Assembly: GCA_024682415.1 (NCBI GenBank)
Contig: JAIKZG010000032.1
Span: 1 to 64,000, forward strand
Length of the DNA stretch: 64,000 bases
Direction: 5' to 3'
Source of the DNA: Prevotella sp.
Lineage (GTDB): Bacteria; Bacteroidota; Bacteroidia; Bacteroidales; Bacteroidaceae
Part shown: positions 41,195 to 51,517 of the stretch, one piece after another
Position numbering within the stretch: the first letter of the stretch is position 1
How the letters are laid out: every line of letters begins with the position of its first letter
Position numbers and translations under genes: made by a program
The notes under the pieces: model-generated
What the model was told of the DNA's origin: nothing
Databases searched by the model: none
Seen by the model: only the letters and a program-made list of their open reading frames with translations

Positions 41195-41539
41195 ATGATA
41201 ACATTAAAGGGTGTGGACCCAAATATGATAGCGAATAATCTGGAATCATCATTCCTTATTCATCCTGGAGAAATGATAAAGGATGAAATAGAATCGCGAG
41301 GTATAACACAGAAGCAGCTTTCTGAAATGACTGGCATTTCGGCTTCTGTGCTGAATGAAGTGCTTAATGGTAAACGTTCGGTAACGACTAATTACGCACT
41401 TCTTTTTGAGGCTGCTCTCGGCATTGACGCTGATATTTGGATAGGATTGCAGGCTGATTACGATAAGCAGAAGGCACGCCGCGACAAATCATTTCTGAAA
41501 AGATTGGAAGAAGTGAGAAAATATGCTGCTTTGTTATAA
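41195..41539 (+). CDS. higA: HigA-like antitoxin (XRE)
   Basis: IHPGEMIKDEIESRGITQKQLSEMTGISASVLNEVLNGKRSVT. Confidence 0.92.
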   Translation: MITLKGVDPNMIANNLESSFLIHPGEMIKDEIESRGITQKQLSEMTGISASVLNEVLNGKRSVTTNYALLFEAALGIDADIWIGLQADYDKQKARRDKSFLKRLEEVRKYAALL

Positions 41540-41551
41540 GGGAACATATCC

Positions 41552-41618
41552 CTTTCCCTATATATAATAATGTGTGGGAACATGCTTCGACGAAAAAGAA
41601 GTGTGTTCCCACACATTT
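41552..41618. repeat. 67-bp hairpin repeat, copy 2
   Basis: ctttccctatatataataaTGTGTGGGAACATGCTTC-gacgaaaaa-GAAGTGTGTTCCCACACAttt. Confidence 0.95.
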
Positions 41619-41675
41619 TTTGAAAAAATAGGGGCAAAATTATACATAAATGTTGCAATGTTCGTCAGGATTTTA

Positions 41676-41683
41676 TATATTTG
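41676..41683 (+). promoter_or_regulatory. TATATTTG -7 box, likely promoter of the 42004 gene
   Basis: TAnnTTTG about 320 bp upstream of the CDS. Confidence 0.5.
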
Positions 41684-41902
41684 CATACGAACAATAAAAA
41701 TAAGGAGAAACATTCTGCACACTAATGCTAGAAGTAATAGTACTATGAGTGGTGCAGATAGAGATGAAGATAAGATAACATTAACTAACCGTGGAATGAG
41801 AGAAGGTATATTTTGACGTCAGGATACTATCTCCCCCCACACATAAAAAAAAGGAAAGGAAGGTGCTGAATGTAAAGGCATTGGACGAAAGGTAATTCAA
41901 AA

Positions 41903-41949
41903 AAAGCCGACAGGCACGAAGTGCATCCGGGCGTGCCAAACTTGGGCTT
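41903..41949 (+). promoter_or_regulatory. Structured 5' leader element (nested hairpins)
   Basis: AAGCC...GGCACG-aagtgcatccggg-CGTGCC...GGGCTT. Confidence 0.45.
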
Positions 41950-42003
41950 CTAATACAGCTAAATCCCGCGATAATAAAAGAACGTTAATTTAAAAAAAGC
42001 AAA

Positions 42004-43047
42004 ATGATGGATAGTAATTTAAACATTTTATACGCTGTACTTAAAGGCGTACTCACCGGTGGTGAACATGAGGTTTACGCGGCGCAATATATTGACGCCT
42101 GCGAAGAGTGTGAAAAATTAGTGGAGGTGGCTCCTAAGCAGATTGCCGTTGCAAAAAGCTGTTATAAGGCTGAGCAGGAGGCATATAGCCTGAGTAGAAA
42201 AAATCATCTCTCAAAAAAGATAACAGAGGCTACTAAGCTGAGAAAGAAGCAGATAGCAGGACTTTATGGCCTGGGCATAGCTGCCGAGCAGGATGATGAC
42301 GCGCTGATAAAGGAGTCGGGCACAATAATCATTGAGGCTGTAGAGGGCTTCAAGAAAGGTGGTGTCAATACCAAAACGGATGATACGGGTAGGATCAACA
42401 AGATGCTGGCAAAGCTTGAGTCGGATTATGCAGATGACATTGTAAATGTGCATGGCGAAAAGGTGATCAGCAAACTCAAAACTCTGAATAAGCAAATCTA
42501 CGACTGGGAGAAGAAACGCTCCAGCGAGGTGAATGAAAACAAAGGCTTGCTCTCTAAAAGACGTAAGCTTACTGATGATGCTTTGGAGGACTTGAGAACT
42601 GTGATTACAGGTCATGCCATTGTGGAGGGTATCGATGCTTACAAGACATTGGTGAATAAGCTTAATTCTATCAATGCTTCTTCCCTAAAGGACAACGCAA
42701 ATCATAAGAGGATGAAGGCTCATAAGGATGATGATTTGCAGAAAGAGAATACCGAAAAGGAGAATAAGCAGAAAAACAAGAAGCAGAACACAGCCAATGA
42801 TGCTCCTAAGGACAACAACACTTCTAAGGAAAACAATGAGGATGGCAAGACCGTCTTGACACCTGAAAAGGAAGCTGCTCCTAAGGATAATAATGATAAG
42901 AATGAGCAGCCAAGCGGACAGGAGAACGCGCCATCTGCCACAGGCAAGAGCAACGAGCCTGCGCCTACCGACAATACGGGTAATAATGAGGAAATACCGA
43001 AAGAGGGTAGTGGCGGAACAGGTGAGAAGATGAAGCCTGCTCAGTAA
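42004..43047 (+). CDS. Hypothetical protein (DUF6261-like) with low-complexity charged C-terminal tail
   Basis: Helical N-terminal ~210 aa; K/N/E/P-rich tail. Family name from memory. Confidence 0.6.
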   Translation: MMDSNLNILYAVLKGVLTGGEHEVYAAQYIDACEECEKLVEVAPKQIAVAKSCYKAEQEAYSLSRKNHLSKKITEATKLRKKQIAGLYGLGIAAEQDDDALIKESGTIIIEAVEGFKKGGVNTKTDDTGRINKMLAKLESDYADDIVNVHGEKVISKLKTLNKQIYDWEKKRSSEVNENKGLLSKRRKLTDDALEDLRTVITGHAIVEGIDAYKTLVNKLNSINASSLKDNANHKRMKAHKDDDLQKENTEKENKQKNKKQNTANDAPKDNNTSKENNEDGKTVLTPEKEAAPKDNNDKNEQPSGQENAPSATGKSNEPAPTDNTGNNEEIPKEGSGGTGEKMKPAQ

Positions 43048-43072
43048 GCTTTTCCCATGAGCTGACTAAAAA

Positions 43073-43123
43073 AGGAAATAGGGCACGAAGCTATTGCAAG
43101 TGTCGTGCCCTATTCTTCCTTTG
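43073..43123. terminator. Terminator between convergent genes
   Basis: GGAAATAGGGCACGA...TCGTGCCCTATTCTTCC. Confidence 0.85.
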
Positions 43124-43164
43124 CTGCTGTCAGAGAAATCCAAACAAAAAGAAAGAGAAATCTC

Positions 43165-44427
43165 TTACTTTATCCTTACGGAATTATAGCCCACAAGGCG
43201 GTCGGTGCGTTCGCCGTTTCCACGATAATAGACTAATGCCTGATATCGGTTTTCGGTGGGCGAGAAATTGCCCTCGGTAGAAACGGGCGAAATGGTGCCA
43301 TCGGCTTTTCTGAGAATGTATTCATAGGAATAATAGCCAAGTTTCAGGGGCAAAGTGGCACGATATTCCTGAGAGCGCGCGTCCCACTGCATCTTGTATT
43401 GCGGAGTGAGCTGACCACCGGTCCACATGCCGTTGATATATACATCGCCGTTTTGAAGGGGGGCTTTCAGAGTGAATGTGACGTTTACATATTCCGACTC
43501 CGTGGCATTGTTCGCATCGCTGCGGTTGCGTATATAGAAAGCGCCATTGGCGTCTTCATCGTACACATAGCTAAGGCGTGGCTCGGCAGGCCATAGGCGG
43601 GCGTTGTATTCGTGGCCGTCCCACGAAATATGCTCTATGCCCATCGTGGCGTGGTCGGGATCGGTAAGCTCAAACTTGCGATATTCATTGCCGGCATTGA
43701 AAATAAGCTGGCGGTTGTGATTCCATTTCAGTCCATCGGCCATGATGTAGTCGGGCTTCACGCCGAAACGGCAGTCGCTCCAACGGAAATTCTGCAACAC
43801 TACGGTGGTGATTTGCTCGGCTGGATTGCTCACCTGAATGCCGCTATAGCTAAGGCTCATGCTCACTTGCTGATGCGCCCTGTTAATGTCGATATCCGTG
43901 TTGGTGGAAACATTCAGATGCACGCCCATGCGTGGCTCTACCACCATGAAGCATGCCCTGAGAATATCCTCGCCGCTCACATCGTCGTAGACCGTTACGC
44001 TGTAGTTGCCGCTGAGCTTTATGCGGAAATTGTCGTTGGGAATGGTAAAGGAATAGTGGGTGTAGAGGGTGTTGGTGCCCGCGCTTTCCCTTACGTCGTC
44101 GATGGCTATACCCTCGGCAATGCCTTCTATATAGTCGCTCTGAAAAAGTTCTTCCGATGGTCGCCAGTCGGCCTCACGATGTTCTATTCGGTAGGCATAG
44201 CGATGGTATTCATGTGTCATGTCGTCGAATGAGATTACGATGGGTGTCTTGTCGTGAATATTCACTATAGGGGGATTGAGCCAATTATCGCCCGTCGTCA
44301 CCTGCAATGTGGCTATGCGAGGGGAGATTATCTCATTCTTCTGCGCACTGGCAAACAGGGAAAATGATAATAGGGCTGAAATAAGTATTCTTCTCATTTT
44401 TTTTCGGAATTTCAAAAAAACACGCAC
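43165..44427 (-). CDS. DUF5103 / type IX secretion system plug-like protein
   Basis: TPIVISFDDMTHEYHRYAYRIEHREADWRPSEELFQSDYIEG. Confidence 0.85.
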   Translation of the reverse strand: MRVFLKFRKKMRRILISALLSFSLFASAQKNEIISPRIATLQVTTGDNWLNPPIVNIHDKTPIVISFDDMTHEYHRYAYRIEHREADWRPSEELFQSDYIEGIAEGIAIDDVRESAGTNTLYTHYSFTIPNDNFRIKLSGNYSVTVYDDVSGEDILRACFMVVEPRMGVHLNVSTNTDIDINRAHQQVSMSLSYSGIQVSNPAEQITTVVLQNFRWSDCRFGVKPDYIMADGLKWNHNRQLIFNAGNEYRKFELTDPDHATMGIEHISWDGHEYNARLWPAEPRLSYVYDEDANGAFYIRNRSDANNATESEYVNVTFTLKAPLQNGDVYINGMWTGGQLTPQYKMQWDARSQEYRATLPLKLGYYSYEYILRKADGTISPVSTEGNFSPTENRYQALVYYRGNGERTDRLVGYNSVRIK

Positions 44428-44444
44428 ACTGGGGGAGAGGCAGA

Positions 44445-46820
44445 TTAAAACTCGAAATTGATTTTCGCGTTAATCTGTCGGCCCGTAAGATAATTTGGCA
44501 CAGCATACTGCTGACCCACGACATCGGTGATCCAATAATATGAATTCACATTGTCGAGATCGAAGAGGTTAAGGCAGTCGATACCGAGCCAGATGTTTTT
44601 GAAGATGCTCTTGTGGCTTCTGTCGTCATTGCCCAGCAGGCGATAGCTCATTCCAATGTCGGCACGCTTATAGGCTGGAGCACGGAAAGAGTTATCCACT
44701 ATCTCGCGATGTGGGGCAGAGAAGGGGAGCCCGTCGGCATAAGAGAGCTTGAGTGTCATTGTCCAGCGATCGGTGCCTGGGAAATAGTCGGTGAAGAAGA
44801 GGTTGAAGCCCCATCTCTGGTCGGTGGGCAGAGGAATGCTCTTTCCGCCTATCTTCATCTTCGTGTCCATCAGCGAAAGGCTGAGCCATGAATCTCTGCC
44901 CGGCACAAACTCGCCATAGAGCTTGAAGTCTAAACCCATTGCATGACCGCTTGCCTCGCCTGCATCAAAATATGTAACTTTCACGTTGTTGATGCAGTAA
45001 GGAGTGAGGCGGCTCAGGGCTTTGTAGTAAGCCTCGGCGGTGAACTTATATTTGCGCTGGCTCACATTGAATCGATAGTCCATTCCGGCGATGAAATGCA
45101 CTGAGCGCTGGCTCTTGGCATTTCTGTTAAGCGTGGCATAGGTGATGCCATGGCGAGTGGTGGTGTCGCGAAGCTCTTTAAAGAATGGCGCCTGATAATA
45201 AAGTCCGGCGGCAATTCTGAATGTAGTGTTCTGGCTGAACGCCGGCACAATGCCGAGCGAAAGGCGAGGGCTGAAGATGGTTTCGCGGTTGAAATTCCAA
45301 TGGCTCATGCGCACTCCATAGTTGAGGGTGAAGAATGTGTGCTCATGAGCTGATGTAAAGCGATAGGTGTCTTGAGCGTAAAACTCTGTGCGGGTGGCAT
45401 TGAGAGCATTGTCGGCACGCATGGTGTAAATCATGTTAAGAGCATCGGGCGTGTTTGGAATGTTGTATCCGCTGGAATCTCTCATTTCGTATTCGGCTGA
45501 CTGCTCGTCGATGTGCTCGCGCTTTATAGTGATTGCCGACTCTATGTTATGCTGTTTTGCCTTGTGCTTAAACAAAAGCTTTAAGTTCTCCACATGGGCG
45601 CTGAGATAGTTGCGGGCATGCTGAAAATAGGTGCCCACACCGAGGTTTTCGCTCGTTTCGGTCTGCGTGAGCCAATACTGCCCCTGAATGTCGTATTTTT
45701 CCTGCTCCTTGGTGTAGAATGCCGAGCCGATGAGCGAAAGGGAAGTGTTTCGCCCTATATTGCGTGTAATGCCAAGCGAGCCGAAGAATGTGCGGAAAAG
45801 GTCTTTCTCCTGACCATCGAAATATACTTTGAACGATTTCACGTTTTCCATCGTGCCAAACTTAGTTTCGCGGCTTTCGGGATAGAAATTATAGTGATTG
45901 TCGGATATATTGCCAATGAAGTCGATAGTCCAACGCTTGTTGGGAGTGAAGTGAAGATAGGTCTGATAGTCAAGAAAATTAGGCTTATATTCGCCATCGG
46001 TTTCCATTGAGCCGAGAAGGTATTTTGTGGTTTTATATCTTAATCCGTTGCTCCACGAAAAGTTTTTGCCACCAAAGCCTGCGTAGGCACTCGCGCCAAG
46101 CATGCTTGCCTCTGCGCTTGCCTCAAAATGCTGTGGATTTTTGTATGTGATGTCGAGTGCCGACGACATTTTGTCGCCATATTTTGCCTCAAATCCGCCT
46201 GTGGAAAAGCCTATTTTGTCTACCATGTCGGGATTGATGATGGAAAGGCCTTCCTGCTGACCGCTTCGCACGAGGAACGGGCGAAACACTTCCACATTAT
46301 TTATATATACGCTGTTTTCATCGAAAGCTCCGCCTCTCACATTATAAGAAGAGCTAAGCTCGCTATGAGTGGAAACTCCGGCCTGGGTCTGTATCAGACT
46401 TTCCACAGAATTTCCATTTGTGCCCGGCATGCGTTTCAAGAGTTCTTTCTTTATCTCCTGAGTCTGTCCTGTCTGGCGTTTCATCTCCGTAACCTGCACT
46501 TCGTCGAGCGTCTGAGCGTCGGGATAAAGCACAATCTGAAGGTTTTGCCTGCCACGCGGACTGCGCAGTGTTCTAATCTTGGACTTATATCCGAGCATTG
46601 AGAATTTCACGGTCACGCTGTCGGCAGATTGTAGACGGAGGGTGAACTCACCATGAAGGTCGGTCATCGCCACCTTGCCCTGCGACTGGCACATTACCGT
46701 GGCAAAGCCGATGGGGCTCATCTTCTCATTCATCACCTTACCGCGCAAAGTGAACGACTGGGCAAGGAGCATTGTCGACATGCCCACGAGGAATATATAT
46801 ATGGTCAAAAGTCTTTTCAT
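44445..46820 (-). CDS. TonB-dependent receptor with N-terminal carboxypeptidase-like domain
   Basis: SFTLRGKVMNEKMSPIGFATVMC; plug domain; beta-barrel C-terminus NAKINFEF. Confidence 0.93.
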   Translation of the reverse strand: MKRLLTIYIFLVGMSTMLLAQSFTLRGKVMNEKMSPIGFATVMCQSQGKVAMTDLHGEFTLRLQSADSVTVKFSMLGYKSKIRTLRSPRGRQNLQIVLYPDAQTLDEVQVTEMKRQTGQTQEIKKELLKRMPGTNGNSVESLIQTQAGVSTHSELSSSYNVRGGAFDENSVYINNVEVFRPFLVRSGQQEGLSIINPDMVDKIGFSTGGFEAKYGDKMSSALDITYKNPQHFEASAEASMLGASAYAGFGGKNFSWSNGLRYKTTKYLLGSMETDGEYKPNFLDYQTYLHFTPNKRWTIDFIGNISDNHYNFYPESRETKFGTMENVKSFKVYFDGQEKDLFRTFFGSLGITRNIGRNTSLSLIGSAFYTKEQEKYDIQGQYWLTQTETSENLGVGTYFQHARNYLSAHVENLKLLFKHKAKQHNIESAITIKREHIDEQSAEYEMRDSSGYNIPNTPDALNMIYTMRADNALNATRTEFYAQDTYRFTSAHEHTFFTLNYGVRMSHWNFNRETIFSPRLSLGIVPAFSQNTTFRIAAGLYYQAPFFKELRDTTTRHGITYATLNRNAKSQRSVHFIAGMDYRFNVSQRKYKFTAEAYYKALSRLTPYCINNVKVTYFDAGEASGHAMGLDFKLYGEFVPGRDSWLSLSLMDTKMKIGGKSIPLPTDQRWGFNLFFTDYFPGTDRWTMTLKLSYADGLPFSAPHREIVDNSFRAPAYKRADIGMSYRLLGNDDRSHKSIFKNIWLGIDCLNLFDLDNVNSYYWITDVVGQQYAVPNYLTGRQINAKINFEF

Positions 46821-46899
46821 ATACTCATTAAAACGATTGATATTTGGTTTTATTGTACAATTTGACTTCGTATTTATAGCGTATCTTGCCAAAAAATCG

Positions 46900-46907
46900 T
46901 ATCTTTG
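46900..46907 (+). promoter_or_regulatory. TATCTTTG -7 box for PNP
   Basis: TAnnTTTG consensus. Confidence 0.6.
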
Positions 46908-46966
46908 CATGTATATATTATTATAATAAATCACTGAACAGTACAAACTTTTAAAGACATCAGGAT

Positions 46967-47776
46967 ATGTACGAAAAAATTAAAGAAACAGCCGCGTGGC
47001 TGAAAGAAAGAATGACAACAAGCCCAAAGACTGCGATTATTCTCGGCACGGGGCTTGGTCAGCTTGCCACGGAAATCACAGATACATACGAGTTTCCTTA
47101 CAAAGAGATACCTAACTTCCCTGTATCAACGGTAGAGGGACACGCAGGCAAGCTCATTTTCGGAAAGCTTGGCGGTAAGGACATCATGGCGATGGAGGGT
47201 CGTTTCCATTTCTATGAGGGATACAATATGAAGGAGGTTACATTCCCTGAGCGAGTAATGTATGAGCTGGGCATTGAGATTCTCTTCGTGAGCAATGCCA
47301 GCGGCGGCATGAACCCTAATTTCAAGATCGGCGACTTGATGATTATCGACGATCACATCAACTTCTTCCCTGAGCATCCGTTGCATGGCCCTAACTTCCC
47401 TACAGGCCCTCGCTTCCCTGATATGCACGAGGCTTACGACCATAAGCTCATAGCATTGGCCGACGAGATTGCAAAGGAAAAGAACATCAGAGTGATGCAC
47501 GGCGTTTACATGGGCGTGCAGGGCCCTACATTCGAGACTCCTTCTGAATACCATATGTATCACATGCTGGGTGCCGACGCTGTGGGCATGAGTACTGTTC
47601 CTGAGGTTATCGTGGCGCGTCATTGCGGCATCAAGGTGTTTGGTATCAGCATTATTACCGATCTGGGCGATGTGGAGACACCGGTAGAGGTGAGCCACGA
47701 AGAGGTGCAGATAGCTGCTAATGCCGCTCAGCCATTGATGACTGAGATTATGCGCGAAATGATTAAGCGAAGCTAA
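46967..47776 (+). CDS. Purine-nucleoside phosphorylase
   Basis: AIILGTGLGQLA; EGRFHFYEGY; SNASGGMNPNFKIGDLMIIDDHIN; GPTFETPSEY. Confidence 0.96.
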   Translation: MYEKIKETAAWLKERMTTSPKTAIILGTGLGQLATEITDTYEFPYKEIPNFPVSTVEGHAGKLIFGKLGGKDIMAMEGRFHFYEGYNMKEVTFPERVMYELGIEILFVSNASGGMNPNFKIGDLMIIDDHINFFPEHPLHGPNFPTGPRFPDMHEAYDHKLIALADEIAKEKNIRVMHGVYMGVQGPTFETPSEYHMYHMLGADAVGMSTVPEVIVARHCGIKVFGISIITDLGDVETPVEVSHEEVQIAANAAQPLMTEIMREMIKRS

Positions 47777-47824
47777 TTTTTTTAGATAAAGCTATTACAC
47801 CAATAGCTCGGCTAACATAACGAC

Positions 47825-48892
47825 ATGGATATAAAGGAATTAGGAGAATTCGGCTTGATAGAAAGAGTAACTAAGGATATTAAGCCGAAGAATGAATCTA
47901 CTAAATATGGAGTGGGCGACGACTGCGCCGTGATGCATTATCCCGACAAGGAGGTGCTCATGACTACTGACTTGCTCATGGAAGGCATTCATTTCGACCT
48001 CACTTATATTGATTTGCAGCACCTTGGATATAAGGCGGCAATGGTGAATATGAGTGATGTGTTTGCAATGAACGGTATGCCTCGCCAGATGCTTGTAAGC
48101 ATTGCTATGGACAAGCGTTTCAAGGTGGAAGATGTGGAACAGCTTTACAGTGGCATTCGCATGGCGTGCGACAAATGGAATGTGGATGTAGTGGGGGGCG
48201 ACACCTCTCCTTCTTACACGGGTCTTACTATTTCTATCACCTGCATCGGTGAGGCAAACAAGGAGGACATAGTGTATAGAAATGGAGCTAAGGATACCGA
48301 CCTCGTCTGCGTGACAGGCGATTTGGGCGCGGCCTACATGGGACTGCAACTCCTTGAGCGCGAGAAGACTGTTTACTATCAGGAAGTAGACGAGGCTAAA
48401 AAGAAGAACGACAAGAAGGCTCTTGAGAGTTTGCAGGATTTCCAGCCAGATTTTCATGGCAAGGAATATCTTTTGCAACGCCAACTTCAGACGGAGGCTC
48501 GCGGTGACATCATAGAGAAACTTCGCGAGGCAGGAATAAAGCCTACGGCAATGATGGACATAAGCGATGGTCTTTCAAGCGAGCTTCATCATATCTGCAA
48601 GCAGAGTAACTGCGGATGCAGAATATATGAGAAGAATCTGCCTATAGATTATCAAACGGCTATCATGGCTGAGGAGCTGAACATGAATGTTACTACAGCT
48701 GCTCTTAATGGTGGTGAGGATTATGAATTGCTCTTCACCGTGCCAATAGGCGACAATGAGCGCATTCAGGAGATTGAGGGCGTGAAGCTGATAGGTCATA
48801 TCACAAAGCCTGAGTTTGGAATGATGCTCGTAAGTCGTGATAACCAGGAGTTTGAGCTGAAGGCCCAAGGATGGAATCCTCTTGAGGATTAA
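47825..48892 (+). CDS. thiL: Thiamine-phosphate kinase
   Basis: KYGVGDDCAVMHYPDKEVLMTTDLLMEGIHFDL; MDISDGLSSELHHI. Confidence 0.95.
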   Translation: MDIKELGEFGLIERVTKDIKPKNESTKYGVGDDCAVMHYPDKEVLMTTDLLMEGIHFDLTYIDLQHLGYKAAMVNMSDVFAMNGMPRQMLVSIAMDKRFKVEDVEQLYSGIRMACDKWNVDVVGGDTSPSYTGLTISITCIGEANKEDIVYRNGAKDTDLVCVTGDLGAAYMGLQLLEREKTVYYQEVDEAKKKNDKKALESLQDFQPDFHGKEYLLQRQLQTEARGDIIEKLREAGIKPTAMMDISDGLSSELHHICKQSNCGCRIYEKNLPIDYQTAIMAEELNMNVTTAALNGGEDYELLFTVPIGDNERIQEIEGVKLIGHITKPEFGMMLVSRDNQEFELKAQGWNPLED

Positions 48893-48904
48893 TCCTGCTT
48901 AAAA

Positions 48905-48951
48905 ATAAGAAAAGCGATGGAACTGATTTGTTCCACCGCTTTTTCTTTATC
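48905..48951 (+). terminator. Terminator after thiL
   Basis: AAAGCGATGGAAC-TGATTT-GTTCCACCGCTTTTTC. Confidence 0.85.
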
Positions 48952-49008
48952 TTTTTATCGATATTTTCTATCTTGACGCAAGATGCTCAACCTCAGAAAC
49001 ATATCTAT

Positions 49009-50814
49009 TTATCCTTCTATCTCGCTTAGCTCAAGCCAGCGCATTTCTTTTTCATCAAGAGAATCGTTGATTTCGGCAAGGCGCTTGCTGAGCGAGGCTA
49101 TTTTCTCCACTTCCACCGTGCCATTGCTAAACATATCTTCTATCTCTTTCTTTTCTTTTTCAAGAGATTCGATGTCTTTGCCAAGCTGTTCATATTCGCG
49201 CTTTTCCTTATAGCTCATTCGGCGACGCGTTTCGTGATGGTAATCAGCTTTTTTTTCCTTAGCGGTATCACTTGCTTTAGAGTTGCGCTTGTCGTTGGCA
49301 GATTCCTTGCTTTCCATTGCCGACCACTCACGATATTGGGTGTAGTTGCCAGGGAAGTCTTTCACCACGCCATCGCCCTTGAATACCAGCAGATGGTCTA
49401 CCACTTTGTCCATGAAATATCTGTCGTGGCTCACGATGATGACACAGCCAGGGAAATCCTGCAGATACTCTTCAAGCACCTGCAAGGTTTGAATATCCAA
49501 ATCGTTGGTAGGCTCATCGAGCACAAGAAAATTAGGATTGCGCATGAGTACTGTACACAGATACAGCTTTCGGCGCTCACCGCCACTTAGTTTATACACA
49601 TAGTTGTGTTGTTGCTCAGGCGTAAACAGGAAATATTGCAAGAATTGCGAAGCCGTCATGTGGCGGCCGCCACCCAAATCTATGTAGTCGGCAATTTCTC
49701 TTATCACGTCGATTACTTTCTGCTGCTCGTCAAATTTCAACCCTTCCTGAGAGAAATAGCCGAAGCGCACAGTCTCACCGATGTCGAATTTACCACTGTC
49801 GGGCGGAACAAGACCAAGCAACATCTTTATAAACGTGGATTTTCCCGTTCCGTTGTTGCCCACAATACCCATCTTCTCGAAGCGTGAGAAGTTGTAGTAG
49901 AAATCTTTTAAGATTACCTTTTCCTTGTCGCTGTCATTCCATGCCTTTGAAACATACTGGCACTCAAAGATTTTAGAGCCTATATACACATTGCTTGCCT
50001 TGAGCCTGATCTGACGTTCCTCGATGCGTCTTTTCGCCTGCGACTCCAGCTCATAGAATGCGTCTTCTCTGTATCTTGCCTTATGTCCGCGCGCCTGTGG
50101 CATTCTTCTCATCCATTCCAGCTCTCGTCGGTAGAGATTGTTGGCACGGGCAATTTCCGCGCGCGCAGCATCAATTCTTTCCTGGCGTTTCTCTAAATAA
50201 TAACTGTAGTTGCCACGATAGGTGTAGACGGTGTTGTCATCGAGCTCAAGAATGATGTTGCACACATGGTCGAGAAAATATCTGTCGTGGGTCACCATCA
50301 ACAGAGTCTTGTTTCCTCGTTGCAAAAATCCCTCCAGCCATTCTATCATCACGAGGTCGAGGTGGTTGGTAGGCTCGTCCATGATAAAGAAGTCTGGCTC
50401 TGTGATAAGCACATTGGCAAGAGCCACACGCTTCTGTTGTCCACCGCTCAGCTGCCCCATAGGCTGGTCTATATTCGTGATATGAAGCTGGGTGAGTATC
50501 TGCTTGGCTTTCAGCACTTTGTCTGGGTCGCCATGGTGATTGAAGCAAGCGTCGAGCACAGATTCTTCCGGGTCGAACTTAGGACTTTGCTCCAGATAGC
50601 CTACGCGCAAATCACGCTTATAGATAATCTCGCCACTGTCTTTTCCTTCCACACCTGTCAGGATAGACAGAAGGGTAGACTTTCCTGTGCCATTTTTCGC
50701 GATCAGCCCTACATGCTGACCTTGCGATATAGAGAATGAAATGTTACGAAACAAAACCTGAGCGCCAAATGTCTTAGTCAGATTTTGCACGTCAAGAAAA
50801 GGTATCTCGCTCAT
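49009..50814 (-). CDS. ABC-F family ATPase
   Basis: Two ABC cassettes GKSTLLSILTG / GKSTFIKMLLG; LSGGQQKRVALA. Confidence 0.96.
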   Translation of the reverse strand: MSEIPFLDVQNLTKTFGAQVLFRNISFSISQGQHVGLIAKNGTGKSTLLSILTGVEGKDSGEIIYKRDLRVGYLEQSPKFDPEESVLDACFNHHGDPDKVLKAKQILTQLHITNIDQPMGQLSGGQQKRVALANVLITEPDFFIMDEPTNHLDLVMIEWLEGFLQRGNKTLLMVTHDRYFLDHVCNIILELDDNTVYTYRGNYSYYLEKRQERIDAARAEIARANNLYRRELEWMRRMPQARGHKARYREDAFYELESQAKRRIEERQIRLKASNVYIGSKIFECQYVSKAWNDSDKEKVILKDFYYNFSRFEKMGIVGNNGTGKSTFIKMLLGLVPPDSGKFDIGETVRFGYFSQEGLKFDEQQKVIDVIREIADYIDLGGGRHMTASQFLQYFLFTPEQQHNYVYKLSGGERRKLYLCTVLMRNPNFLVLDEPTNDLDIQTLQVLEEYLQDFPGCVIIVSHDRYFMDKVVDHLLVFKGDGVVKDFPGNYTQYREWSAMESKESANDKRNSKASDTAKEKKADYHHETRRRMSYKEKREYEQLGKDIESLEKEKKEIEDMFSNGTVEVEKIASLSKRLAEINDSLDEKEMRWLELSEIEG

Positions 50815-51411
50815 TTACAATGATTTGTTAATACTTTCAATATATTCAAGAACTTCATCTCTGCCCAATCTTTTTTCTGAGCTTGTGATGAAGTAGGGTG
50901 GGAGCTCCTCCCAACGGTCTTTCAGCTTGTTCATCCATGCTGCGGCATTCTGCTTCGCCTTTACAGAGCCGAGTTTATCAGCCTTGGTAAAGATGATGGC
51001 AAACGGAATGTTGCTTTCGCCGAGCCAGTCTACAAATTCACGATCAATCTGTTGCTGGTCGTGGCGCACATCGATAAGCACAAATACATTTGTAAGTTGC
51101 TCACGCTGAAGAATATACTGAGAAATCATCTGCTCCAGTTTCTTTTGTGCCACCTTGGAGCGCTTGGCATATCCATAGCCTGGCAAATCCACGAGATACC
51201 AATCATTATTGATTATGAAATGATTGATAAGCATCGTCTTTCCGGGCGTGGCAGAAGTCTTTGCCAATCCTTTGTGCTGGCAAAGCATGTTTATCAGGCT
51301 CGATTTGCCCACATTAGAGCGACCTATGAAGGCGTATTCCGGCTTTGTGTCCTTAGGACATTGCGTATAAGTCGGGGCTGATATTACGAATTCTGATTTT
51401 GTTATCTCCAT
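50815..51411 (-). CDS. engB: Ribosome biogenesis GTP-binding protein EngB/YsxC
   Basis: [29 protein letters not shown]. Confidence 0.96.
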   Translation of the reverse strand: MEITKSEFVISAPTYTQCPKDTKPEYAFIGRSNVGKSSLINMLCQHKGLAKTSATPGKTMLINHFIINNDWYLVDLPGYGYAKRSKVAQKKLEQMISQYILQREQLTNVFVLIDVRHDQQQIDREFVDWLGESNIPFAIIFTKADKLGSVKAKQNAAAWMNKLKDRWEELPPYFITSSEKRLGRDEVLEYIESINKSL

Positions 51412-51517
51412 TGTTTCTTATTATTTTTCGTTCTCAAAATCAATAGTTTGCGTCTTTTTATGCAAAGATACAGATTTATTTGAGATTGAGATTGTTATTA
51501 TGATAAATAGAACTTTT

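Noticed and set aside
41574-41816. 80-aa ORF downstream of HigBA
   Set aside because: Starts inside the hairpin repeat and crosses a promoter-like box; no domain signal.
43612-44232. 206-aa plus-strand ORF
   Set aside because: Antisense within the DUF5103 gene; no independent support.
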